This document shows, piece by piece, positions 1-9,895 of a DNA stretch of 64,000 bases (position 1 is its first letter; each line of letters begins with the position of its first letter). This stretch comes from Oreocharis arfaki (taxonomy: Eukaryota > Chordata > Aves > Passeriformes > Paramythiidae). The notes under the pieces were generated by a model, which had not been told where the DNA came from, made no database searches, and saw only the letters and a program-made list of their open reading frames with translations. The position numbers and the translations under genes are program-made. The stretch lies in NCBI GenBank assembly GCA_013398015.1, contig VZRR01008202.1, positions 377,766 to 441,765 on the forward strand, given 5' to 3'.

Positions 1-959
1 CTGTAGGATTTGGCCTTAGCTGTTATGTACTTGACTTCGGGTTTGTGACTAGGGCTGGCCAGTAAACGAGCATTCCTCTTTGTGAACATTTGCTGCTGAC
101 ATTTTCAAATTTGTTTTTGTTTTGCCAAAATGACAAAGCCCTTAATATTTCTCTTTGTTTTTTCATGAAATAAACATTAAACGAATGGAGAGCCCACATC
201 CTTTACAACCAATAACTGGGAATCACAAGAAATGTTAGTGATTCTGCAGGAGTCCCAAGCTGCAAGCAAAAATGTGCATGTGCAGCTCTTCATACCTCAG
301 CCGAGTATGGTAAGGTTTTAGATAGGCTGTGGTAATGCTATACCTTTTTGTCTTCATAATTTTGACCAGAGAAAGCACCTCAGACCTGTAAAACCTTCCT
401 GATTAAATTTTAATCAAATTCAAAACCAGTGGAATGTTTTTGTTTCACTGAAAAGTTCCCAGCTACCTCCATTCACAATGATACCTATCTGTAAAGGCTC
501 TGGACAGCAACCATTTGCTTTCTCCTAGTAGAGTTACTCCTCCAGATTGACTTGGATAGGCCTACGTCTTTATTGCAGGAATTTTTAAACCCCATCCATG
601 CTAAGATCTCTGTGCCCTTGTGCCTGTCATCCTGACGAGACAAATAAGGACTACAGGAATTTCTCCATTGTTATCTAAGCCTGAGAAGGGCTTGAGGATA
701 TAGCCCTAGAAGAACAAGAACCCAAGATGATGCTGAGAAAGGGGCAGCCACTGTGTCCCTGTTACCACTCAATTCTCTTGGAACAAGTCACTCAACATAC
801 TGGAACAAATGATTAAACATCCCATTTAAAAGCACCAAGAGGATAATAATGGAATAAAGGGGAAAAAAAAAAAAGTATTTTTGGCAAACACGTATCATGC
901 CACCCCAGCCTCATTTCCCTTTTCTTGTTGGATAGCTGGCATAGCAGATAATACAGAAG
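1..959. other. intronic sequence, nothing specific seen
   Basis: Unique-looking intronic DNA with a 12-base A run at 863-874. No exon or repeat family was recognised. Confidence 0.5.
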
Positions 960-1995
960 CAATATGTGTGATTATGTGATCTATCTCAACTTCAGAAGAC
1001 TTGACAGTCTTCAACAAGCTAAGAGAATATGGTGGATGTTAAATCACCATCAGGATGCTTCAAAGAGCTGCAATCAACAGATCGCTCTCCACCAGAGACA
1101 GAGGGTTTCATGGGCTGCTGCCACAGTCTGCTTTTGTGTCCTGATCTCTTCAATACTTTAATTAACACCTTAACGATGGAACAGAAAGAAAGCACCTGAC
1201 TTTTGTCAATGACACTAAGTTGGGGGCAGTTGCAAGTGCTTTGGAGCCCAGGATCATAAGGAAACTGAAGCGGTCTCCATGGAGAAACCAACCAGATGGC
1301 ATCCAACAGCAGTGAGCACAAAGCACTATGCTCAGGAAGGGGAGGGGAAACAATTAATGTTCAAATATGAAAGTGAAGAATGAGCTGCACACCAGTAAGA
1401 GAGGATTAGAAAGGCAGAAAGACTAAGTGAAAGCAGTGAGGCACTCATATAAAGCAGGTAAATCTCATTTCATTCTGGGGTTAGGTAAGTGAAGTGTGAT
1501 ATGCAAAACACGGCTGGTACTTGTATCTGCATGACTGAATCCTAAACTGGAACTCTTGTTTTGGTTTTGGACAGTACATTAAAGGAAAACATGTAGAAAA
1601 AACAAACACTAGTAAAATATACACGCCACAGGGGTTGAAAAATATGACCTGTGGAAAGCAGTGAGCCTGTTAAGCTGGACTAGAGATCTCTGAGACACAG
1701 GAATTAAGGGTTTCAGGCAGATAAAAGGTAGTTTTTAAGAAGAAAAGGAGAAATAACCACTATATGTATTGGAAGGACCAGAAATAATTGGCAGCAAAAT
1801 CAATTTGGATCATATGTTAATAAAAGCTCTCCAAATGCAAGGAGAGTTAAATAATGGATATGCACCAGCTACACAGGCACAGGGCATCTTCAAAAAATAC
1901 CTGGTAGGGGCAGCCACTGTAGAGCTGATCTTGTCTCACTGGGGAAGGACCAGACCATCTCTTGCAGGTCCTTTCAAGTGTTCACTCTTTTGATC
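960..1995 (+). mobile_element. old CR1 LINE fragment, reverse transcriptase to 3' region
   Basis: At 964-1020 the plus strand encodes YVIYLNFRRLDS, a decayed version of the CR1 reverse-transcriptase motif (D)VVYLDFSKAFD. Near 1160-1265 is the 'aacacctt...gacactaagttggg' segment seen downstream of the catalytic region in CR1. Around 1635-1860 are decayed 3'-end segments (ttgaaaaatatgacc; gaaggaccagaaataattgg), and 1940-1980 resembles the CR1 tail (ggaccagaccatctc...ggtcctttcaa). Order and spacing fit a single, heavily mutated copy antisense to LSAMP. Stops interrupt every frame. Confidence 0.6.
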
Positions 1996-4900
1996 AGACA
2001 CCAGCAGGAATATCTGGGGTAGTAAAACAGAAAGCTTCGCGAGTGGCCATTACACCCAAACTGAAGCAGCACAAAATGCTCTGAGTGAGGTGGTGGCTCA
2101 GAGCAGTCTCTTGGTGCATTCACCCCAGTGCAGAGAGCACAGTACCAGCAGCTGGTAGCAACTGAGCTGGGCAGAGACAGCCACCTCCAGTCCAGTGGAC
2201 TGCAAGCAGTGCTGCCCACCTGGGTGAGAAAGAGAGAAGAGATGACCACAGTTGTACTAATGAATCTTTTGGCAAAGAATGCCTACTTCTACTAGCAGAG
2301 TTTGCTTCATGTTTGAAGAGGAGGAAAGACTTAGGAGGACAAGTTTTTCTACTTTAAGCTGTCTCTGAGGTTCTGATTTTTTTTTTAAGTGTCATTTCAT
2401 TACGCCCCTTTTAGACCTCTGCAATATGCCCAGTTGAGAGGGAGCCTATCCATGGACATACACACTTAAGAGAGGGAAGGAGCAGACCAAGCAGGCTGTT
2501 TTTGCAGAGATTGGTGCTGGCTGACAAAGTAGAACTGGCTCTTCCCTTGGAAACACCAAAGGACTTGGGCACATACATTAGAGAGGTGATGTCCCTCTTT
2601 CTGTGATATACTTCTGCAGGTCTGGCCAGCAGAGCTCACCAAGCAGAGCTCACCCCGGGGAAAGCTGATTTTCTCAAGGCTGGAAAGGACGTGGTCCTAG
2701 AATACAACTCTATTAGACTGCAGTGATCTAAACACAGCAAACCCTCAGGATACACCAAAGCCTGCCTGCTTCAGCTGGCATTGAGGACATGGAGTGGTCT
2801 CCTGTTTTAAGGGCTCCAACAGCACTCTAGCATCTGCCTACCCACTTACTAGTCTCTGGTATAGATATCCCATCTGTGTCTAGGGGCAATAGAAGTTGTG
2901 CTCTCACACGGGATAGACGGATGAGGGAGTTGAACTGGGAGAAATTAAGGACTTGGCTTTGGTAGTGGGGAGCAGAAATATCTGTGACAACACTGAGTGA
3001 GCAAAACAGGAAGCCTGGGCATGGCCCTAACACAGCCCATTGTCTCCAGGACAGGAGCAGCTGTCATTGCAGTATCTTTCAGTGGCAAATCCAGGCTTCA
3101 ACCATGCGCACAAAGCTGGCAATGAGTCCCTGATCCTGGTTTGTTTTTGTTTCCCTGAGCTTGTTCAAAGGAGATCACTGACCATCATTCCAGAAATTCT
3201 CCTCCCAGATTACCAGGCTGACCAGTTGACCACTCTGTCATTTAATGTTTCAGGGGCTGTATTTTCTTTAAGTTATTTATGTTTACATTTGGAATGCTCA
3301 GAGCTTCAAAGAGCCCATATTTTGAAATGTATGAACATAAAAACAAGAGAAATAAATAAACTACATTAAATAAATAAAACTAAATAGTTTAGCATGACTC
3401 CATATCCAAACTCCTTTAATTTGTACTAGCAGCAGACTATTTTTCAGGCAGACAGTCTGCAAATCTTAGAAAAATAGCAATCAATATAAGAAAATAATAC
3501 TCTGAAACTGCAGGGATTATTTTCTAACATACATTATTTTGTACTGAATTAGTTTTATTAGTTAAGATTATTTTTAAAACATGTTTAAAATGAGACTAAC
3601 TCTTCCAAATTGTAAAGGATTTTGTATTTATATTTTCCTTCACTTTTTTTTATCCAGATTAAATTTAGTTTTAGAAAAATTAAAGCTATGAGTTTCACCT
3701 AATTACAGGATTACAGTAAGCACAATATCACAGTGGGTCTTTTATGAAACCTGTGGCAGGTGTTAGAACAAAGATTACCCACAGATACCTTATTTACAGG
3801 CATCTAGAGTTCAGGTGTGTCAAAACCTAAATTTTCTCATTCTCAGAAAGGTGGCAGTAGTTCAGAGCCAGATACCCACGTATGTAAGTGAAAGCTCAGC
3901 TAGAGAACTCAATTTTGCTGCTTAGGCCCATATCTAATGGGCACAAATAAAATTAATAATACATATGCGCGGCTCTAGAATTCATTTGTCCCTATATTTT
4001 TCTTGACAGGTAAATGGAAATTGTACACTGTGAGATTTCACCAGTAATAAACCACCTACAGAGGGCTGGCTCTGCTCTGCTGTAGTGAGCAGCGAGGCAG
4101 GGTACACCTCCAGGGCTGGGGAATGCATTTCAACAGCAAGCAGTCAGCCAAGCTGGGAGAGCTGCTCTGTGTGCGGGCGTGGGCCGCTCTTTCTGCTGCT
4201 GGGGGAGGATTCTGTGCAAGAAAACCAACCAGGAACCTTCTGGCTCACTACACCTGTGTGTAAAGCATCACCTGTGACCACACATGCAGACTTCTTCACC
4301 TTGCAGATAAACACTCAGAATGCTACTTAGCCCCCCAGTTCGCAAAGTAGTACCAGCAAGAGGAGAAGTCCCTTCCTGTGTGCATTTATAATCAGAGTGA
4401 TTTGAAAACTTGCTGGAGGAAATAAAATCTGCAGCCTTTTGGGTTACTAGACAAATCAGGAGAAATAAAAAATTCCTTCCTGAAGGATGACGTAGAAGCC
4501 GAACATATCTGTAATATGTATCAAACACATTCATACGTATCTATCACCTAAGCTGCTCTGTAAATATTTTAAATAAATAGGCAGATAGACAAAAAGGCAA
4601 GAAGGTTAAAAGCAAAACTCAACAAAACTGGGTAAACTCACTTGTTTGGTATTCTGCTCTGGACAGGATGGAACAAGTAAACTCACTAATGCCCTTACCA
4701 GTAATTGGTGAACCCTTTAAAGCATTTACTCTCTGTTATGCCATAAATGCAGACAGACTGATAGGACAGTGCTGGTTCACGTTTCCTGTTCCCTATAGCA
4801 CACACAGGAGGAGGGTAGCTAAAAAAAGAGAGGGCAACATAAGGTATGTGGCAGGGCCCTCGGGTACCAGGTTTCACACATGCCTAGTGACAATGCTCCC

Positions 4901-5397
4901 TGCGAACCAATGACCCAGCATGGAAAAACTCACAGGAAAATTAATTCCCCAGCCTTGCAAAGAGTTGACTACAGAAGGCCAAAAAAACCAGCACAGTGGG
5001 TTGTCGACGCAAGAAAAAAGAAAGAAAACCTGAGGAAGGAGGAGGTGAAGAAGCCAGAGGGCTCTCTGGGAAGAGATGAGGCACAATGTTCTGAAAAGTG
5101 TCATTATAAACAAATGCTTTCCCATCAGTGCCAAAACAACCAGAGCCAGGAGCCAGGTTTGCATTTTACTAGAATATGGCTTTGCATCACTGGTGTGCCC
5201 TGCTCTGTCACCACTTTTAAAAGGACAAACTGACAGCAGAGTAAAACCATGCCACGCCACAGTGGAAGGGAACAGTCCTGCTGGCTCCTGTGTAAACATA
5301 AGAGACACACAGGCTTCTGACTCGGGAGTTTCTCTTAGAAAAATACAGACCCCTCCACTCACTGCATCCTTTGCTCTTTGCTCTCCTATCAGGCATG
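1996..5397. other. intronic sequence between the CR1 copy and the exon
   Basis: No exon or transposon was recognised. 3250-3720 is strongly AT-rich, including an AAAT-rich patch at 3346-3390. 4050-4260 is GC-richer. Short open frames opposite the exon at 4870-5590 look like chance readings. Confidence 0.45.
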
Positions 5398-5406
5398 TTG
5401 CTTACC
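5398..5406 (-). other. LSAMP: splice donor of the LSAMP exon
   Basis: On the minus strand the exon ends ...GTGCAAG and continues gtaagcaa, a strong U1-type donor. LSAMP homology stops exactly here after LIVQ; reading on gives a few residues and no Ig2 sequence. Confidence 0.9.
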
Positions 5407-5638
5407 TTGCACGATCAAGTAAACCTGGGAAGTCTTGGGATGATGCTGTGTCTGCACTGAACACGTGTAGGACCCCTCATCGTAGACATCCACTTTCTGG
5501 ATCCGCAGGCTGTATTCCAGGGGGTTTCTCTTCTCCAGCTCCACTCGAGGGTCCAGAGACCACTTGTCCTCTCCAGCAAAAATGATGCCGGAACGGTTTA
5601 ACCAGGCCACCTTGGAGCTTCTGTCTTCTACATAACAC
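5406..5638 (-). CDS. LSAMP: LSAMP internal exon, most of Ig domain 1
   Basis: This exon encodes most of the first Ig domain of LSAMP, a GPI-anchored IgLON cell-adhesion protein of neuronal surfaces. It is 233 bases: the last base of a split Arg codon, 77 full codons, then the first base of the next codon (acceptor phase 2, donor phase 1). The acceptor is a pyrimidine-rich tract ending ctgcag, and the donor reads CAAG|gtaag. Exon residues show the Ig hallmarks: Cys1 (B strand), Trp12 in KVAWLN, an N-glycosylation site NRS at 14-16, and D53-x-G-x-Y-x-C59 in DEGSYTCSV, so Cys1-Cys59 would form the disulfide. SGIIFAG, DKWSLDPRVELEKR and PKTSQVYLIVQ separate LSAMP from OPCML, NTM and NEGR1. EDKW, KRNPLEY and QHHPKTS fit the chicken protein as I recall it; human has HDKW, KRHSLEY and QHEPKTS. 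No stop or frameshift is present. Exon number is not assigned because the flanking exons are outside the window. Confidence 0.96.
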
Positions 5639-5680
5639 CTGCAGAGGGTGAGACAGGTAAGGGGGTGATTAATAACCCTC
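5639..5680 (-). other. LSAMP: splice acceptor and polypyrimidine tract of the LSAMP exon
   Basis: Read on the minus strand, this stretch is pyrimidine-rich and ends in ctctgcag at 5639, immediately before the exon. TTAATCAC, about 25-35 bases upstream, is a plausible branch-point region. The junction falls inside an Arg codon just before the first Ig cysteine, and homology to LSAMP begins there, so this acceptor is chosen over neighbouring AGs. Confidence 0.85.
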
Positions 5681-6911
5681 TCCATCAGCTCCCTTTTGCC
5701 CCTTCTCTTTACTACTTTTCTTAGAAACTTCACAGCACACTCCTGCCTTGCCAGTGAACCATAGTATCTTCTCATCCTTGCTGTCCCATGGAAATGTATT
5801 TAACAATGATTTTTCGAAGAGTTTCAGGAACCTTCAGTTCATAAACCAATGGGACTAGGGGCAGACACATCTCGTTCTCTCTTCCTTTTGCCTGTGGCCT
5901 AGACATGCACCAAAACTTAATTTGGAAGGCCACAAGAGATCACCAAATCCCTTCCAGCCCTGCCAATGAGAAAGGTCAGGAGTAGTTCTTCCCGTGCTTC
6001 TCCCTCACCTTCAAAAGTCGAGTATACAAGAGTGAAATGCCCAGACTCCTTCCAGCCTGGAGGGCAAAGGTTCAGGGCTCCAGCTTTGTCAGCTCGAGGC
6101 ACAGCTCCTCCATCCCTCAGTTTCAGCAGCACAAGGGGAGGAAACTATAGCGCATCTCCCATCTACATCCCTCTGACCAAAAATAATTTTGTGTAAAGAG
6201 GGATTCACTGCTCAAACATCACCCTCCTAACAATACACACACATTTGCTGATGCACATCTGCCTGTTTGTGCAGGCAAGTGCAGATCTCAGGCTGAAAAT
6301 GAGAGGCTCTGGGAGTGTTACTGTCATCCCTGTGACACATGCAGCATATCCTGTGAACATCTCAGGTGGACAGGAGAGGAGGAATGACAGCCAGGGACAG
6401 TAAGCAGAGGACCAGGAGGAGGACCAGCAACTGCCACGGCCCTGAGTGCCAACCTTCACAAGCCAGAGAACAGACTAACCCTGTTGCAAATGTAACTTGA
6501 CAAGTATTTTGTTTCTTAACAAAGAGCAGAGTAGGTGCTGTGAAGACAAATGCATTTTTGGCAAAGGCACCTGCTCTGTACCACTTCCCACCACCAGAAG
6601 GAGATTTGCACAGAAAAGACAAGGAGATGCTACTGAGGAGACACATCCTGCTCACTGTCAGCTGTCTCATTCAAGAGGACCAGGGCTGAAGAAGACGGGG
6701 AGACGTAACTCCTCTTTCACCCTGGCAGCTGTACCCACCACGGCTGGGCTCAAACAGGCTGAGAGCAGGTTTGCCCTTCTGCAGCTCACACCACATTTGC
6801 TCTGCAGATAAACAGGGAAGCTCAGTCTCCAGAGCTGTTGCTCCTTCACCTCCCAGAGCTCTGCCCACAGTGTCCCAGCATCCAAAAAACCCAGAACCTC
6901 TTGCCACCACT
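5681..6911. other. intronic sequence just upstream of the exon
   Basis: No exon or confident repeat was seen. A 40-base piece at 5917-5960 (gagatcacc...cccttccagccc) faintly resembles a CR1 tail but is too short to call. Confidence 0.4.
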
Positions 6912-7025
6912 TTTACAGAATCACAGAATGGGTAAGGTTGGAAAGAGACCACAGTGAGGTCGTATGGTCAAACCTCTCTGCTCGAGCAGGGTCTTCCTAG
7001 ATCACATTGCACAGGGTTGTGTCCT
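6912..7025 (-). mobile_element. CR1 LINE 3'-end fragment
   Basis: The plus strand reads cagaatcacagaatgggt...ggttggaaagagaccacag, then 'caaacctctctgctcgagcagggtc...cacattgcacaggg'. This is the reverse complement of the extreme 3' end of an avian CR1, starting with its short terminal repeat. Only about 110 bases remain, the usual 5'-truncated CR1 form. Confidence 0.82.
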
Positions 7026-9575
7026 ATTCACTATTCATGCATGTGTTGTATTTGAATGAAAAAAGAGAGAGGATAAAGATTATTGCTTCAAAATAAGACA
7101 AATATTTGACAGTAGGCTTTCATACAGCCTTTTAGCATTGGCCAGACATTTTCCAAGTTCCTCTATTTGAATGCATTTCATTCATGCTGTGCTGCAGCTG
7201 CCTTCCCTTGTGATGTGACCCCACCATTATGGCCGGCACCTCACACCCACTCCCTCTTTTGGCATGCCCATGGATGCTGTCCAAGTTGTTCTGGGGTTAC
7301 TTGTGGGCAGGAGCAAAGCCAAGCTGCGTGGGCGTCCATGGGAGGCATGCCACGCTGCTGGCCAAGCTGTAAGCAGCTCTGTCTCATCTGACAAACATTT
7401 GCTTTAGAGAGCAGCCCAACAGATCCTGTCCTTTACCTACACTGTCCAGCCAAGGAAGGGGAGTGAGAATTTGGCCCTCAGGCCAGAGCCCACCCTCCTG
7501 GCCACGCAGGCACTTGTCCCTGAGGTGAACTCTCAGGTGTGATCTGAGTTGTTTTCAAAAAGCTACTCCTTGTCAAAAAGAAAGATGCAGGGGAATCTGT
7601 GAGCAGCCACTTACATGTGGAAACCAGCAGCACTACGATGAGGCATTGCTCCAGTTCTACTGGCCATCCTAGGCTGTAATCACCAGTGATGGGAGGTGAA
7701 AGCCAGGACCTAGAGAGGGCAGTGTGCTTCAGGGCTGGGAGCAGTGGCCCTGTAGGAACACCTAGACAGCCTCCAGAGCTGGGGGCCTTAGGGCCAAGAG
7801 CCCTCTTGCAAATGCAAGAGTTGTAACAGCACCAAGAACCAGAGGTCAGGTATTTTGGTGGTGAAAAGACAAGCAGATTAACAGTGGAAGCTGAAGTCAG
7901 TGGGAGCTGAAGTTTCTCGGTCACTTCTGAAAATCCCCCAGAACAGCTATCAGGGCTCCTGAACTCCAGCAGATCCAGAGCACCACACCATCCCCCACCA
8001 GGCTGCTTTCCAATCCCCACCAGGCTACAGTGAGCACTTCACAGTTCTGCCCTGCACCTGATCATTATAACTCTCTGTTAGGGTAGCAAATATGCCCCTG
8101 TGTGGTGTCTTGTCAGTAACAGCTCAGTGGTGTGGTCAGAACTAAGCCTTGTCCCCTTGCTCCTGTGGGTAGGCTCAATCAGGGACCCTCTCTCCTCTCC
8201 GTTGAAGAGAAAATGTGTCATAACCTGTCTTACACACATCCAGGTCAGCCCTAGGACAGTGGTCAATAGCCACAGTCAGACCACCTTGCAACTGCCCCTG
8301 AAATAAGTTAGCAGGTGCTACCAAAATAAAGAAAGGAGAGAGGACAAAGAAAAGAGGAAAATGGGAAGAGTAATTGAAATGGATTTGAGCTTTCTGTTCA
8401 CCATACATGCTCCTCTCAAGCTGTCAGGGAAAATCAACATACAAATGTGGAAATTCCAAGCCCTGGTGTGCTCTGAACACGCATCCATGTGGATGATGCA
8501 TCTCAATGTGTCTGTCTGTACACACACACCCTCTTAGTCTGCCAGAGATGCCACCCAGCTGAATGGATCACACTTTAATAAGGATTTATGGTGATGATTT
8601 TCACAGTGTAATAAGTGCTAATTCAATACTAATAGAATATTAAATGGCATGTTAACTGACATTTAACTGCAAAGCAATAGGAGCATGGCATCAGCAAGAT
8701 ATCAATAGACTCTTATCGTTCACTAATAATCAATAACCAAGCTCACAGAGACAGTCAAACACTTTTCATTAGGCTTATTGGAAGCATTACCATCAGCCTC
8801 AGTGAAAGCTAATAAATGATTTGTGATCCATCTATTATTCTTTTCCTTATAGTTACAGGTTTAATTTCTTGACATCTCTGATGTGGCTAATGAGAGGACC
8901 AGTGAATGGTGATGGGCACGCCTTGCATGATCACTGTAGGGACATGGGAACTGTTGATTTGCACCATTTCAAACCACAAACGCAGAAGGACAAAAGATTT
9001 TGCTGCCATGCCCCATTAGCCCTCCTGGCCCCCTTGTAAACACAGGGAAGTTTGGCACTTGAATATTTTTAGCAACAGTTAGATGTGAAGAAAGAAACTC
9101 AGGTCATCCTCGCACTCCTCCCCCAGTCTCATTTTCCCCACATGCAAATGCAGACAATGGGGCTAAGCCGTGCTCCTGGAGGGAGGGGAGGGGATGATGC
9201 TTTTGCTGCAGGAGAATGCTTTTGGACCTTCAGCAGGAACTAGTGCCTTGGACAGGATAGAGGGCTGCCTAGTCCCTGGATTTCCTGACGGGCTGGGACA
9301 TCTGGCAGCGTGCAGGCAGGGGGAGAGCAGGAACGAGGAAAAAGTCCTGCTGCTTGTCCTCTCTCCTCCATCACCTGCCAGTCTAACGCACAGCACTGGG
9401 CCAAAGCAGTGCTCCTGCAAACCTGCCTTTGTAGGCTCCGAGGAACACTCCGTCTGGACAGAAATGTATTTTTTTTCCCCCTTCTTGAAAGTATGTGGGC
9501 TTGCTCCTATTGATGGGTGGGAAAGTGAGTGAAAAGGAGAGTGAGGCTCAGGCATCCACATCTCCTGTCCTGGCG
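7026..9575. other. intronic sequence with an AT-rich candidate conserved element
   Basis: No exon or transposon was recognised. 8322-8372 is purine-rich. 8540-8880 is AT-rich with many TAAT cores and is listed separately. A 180-codon minus-strand open frame at 7478-8020 has no recognisable domain. Confidence 0.4.
8540..8880. promoter_or_regulatory. candidate conserved noncoding element (AT-rich, TAAT-dense)
   Basis: This 340-base stretch is AT-rich but not simple repeat. It has many homeodomain-type cores (TAAT/ATTA), for example in actaataatcaataacc and ctaataaatgatttg. It contrasts with the GC-richer flanks and matches no transposon I recognise. Composition and motif density resemble neuronal-gene enhancers, but conservation cannot be tested here. 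Confidence 0.25.
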
Positions 9576-9895
9576 AAGGAAGTCTGGAGGTTTCACCGCC
9601 TGTTCTGCCTCTCTCAGGCCTTGGTGCTCTGATTCCCAGCGCCCGTGACTCCTGCTCCTCCTCCCGTCGAGGCAGCGCCACTCAGTGCATTGATTTCCCA
9701 GCGTGTTGCTGTAACACTCATCGCAGTTTATGTTGTGCCTGTCACTCCAGCAGCTCTCGGCCCTAAGCTTTCCGCCCTCTCTCCTCCGGCGAACAGACGG
9801 GCCTCGCTGCTGAGAGGCGGCGTTTGCCTGGAAAGCCCCAGCACGGCTTCCCCAGGCTGTCTGCAACCACTGCCAGGGTGGCGGCTGCACAGGGT
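9576..9895. promoter_or_regulatory. small CpG-rich block, candidate CpG island or intronic promoter
   Basis: I count 19 CpG dinucleotides in about 315 bases at roughly 60% GC. By hand this gives an observed/expected near 0.6, well above the surrounding intron. It lies about 4 kb upstream of the LSAMP exon on the transcribed strand, where an alternative promoter could act. No LSAMP signal-peptide coding sequence or TATA box was seen in it. It could instead be an old, decaying GC-rich enhancer. Confidence 0.4.

Larger units (their letters stand above)
1..5405 (-). other. LSAMP: LSAMP intron downstream of the Ig1 exon (partial)
   Basis: This is the 5' part of the intron after the Ig1 exon. I looked on the minus strand for the next LSAMP exon (Ig2, beginning near PPKISNISSD) and did not see it, so the intron continues past the window edge. 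It contains one old plus-strand CR1 copy. Confidence 0.85.

Noticed and set aside
4874..5362. 162-codon minus-strand open frame just downstream of the exon
   Set aside because: Intronic by the splice signals and with no LSAMP Ig2 similarity; no other family is recognised.
5076..5585. 169-codon plus-strand open frame overlapping the LSAMP exon
   Set aside because: It lies opposite the real exon, shows no domain, and is kept open partly by the exon's codon structure on the other strand.
5917..5960. CR1 tail fragment
   Set aside because: Only about 40 bases with partial similarity, and no terminal repeat.
7478..8020. 180-codon minus-strand open frame
   Set aside because: No domain, signal peptide or splice context; composition explains the lack of stops.
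9178..9195. G-quadruplex in the GGAGGGAGGGGAGGGG run
   Set aside because: Only three runs reach three Gs; the fourth has two.
9870..9890. Second CTCF motif (ccagggtggcgg)
   Set aside because: One extra base breaks the AGRKGGC core spacing.
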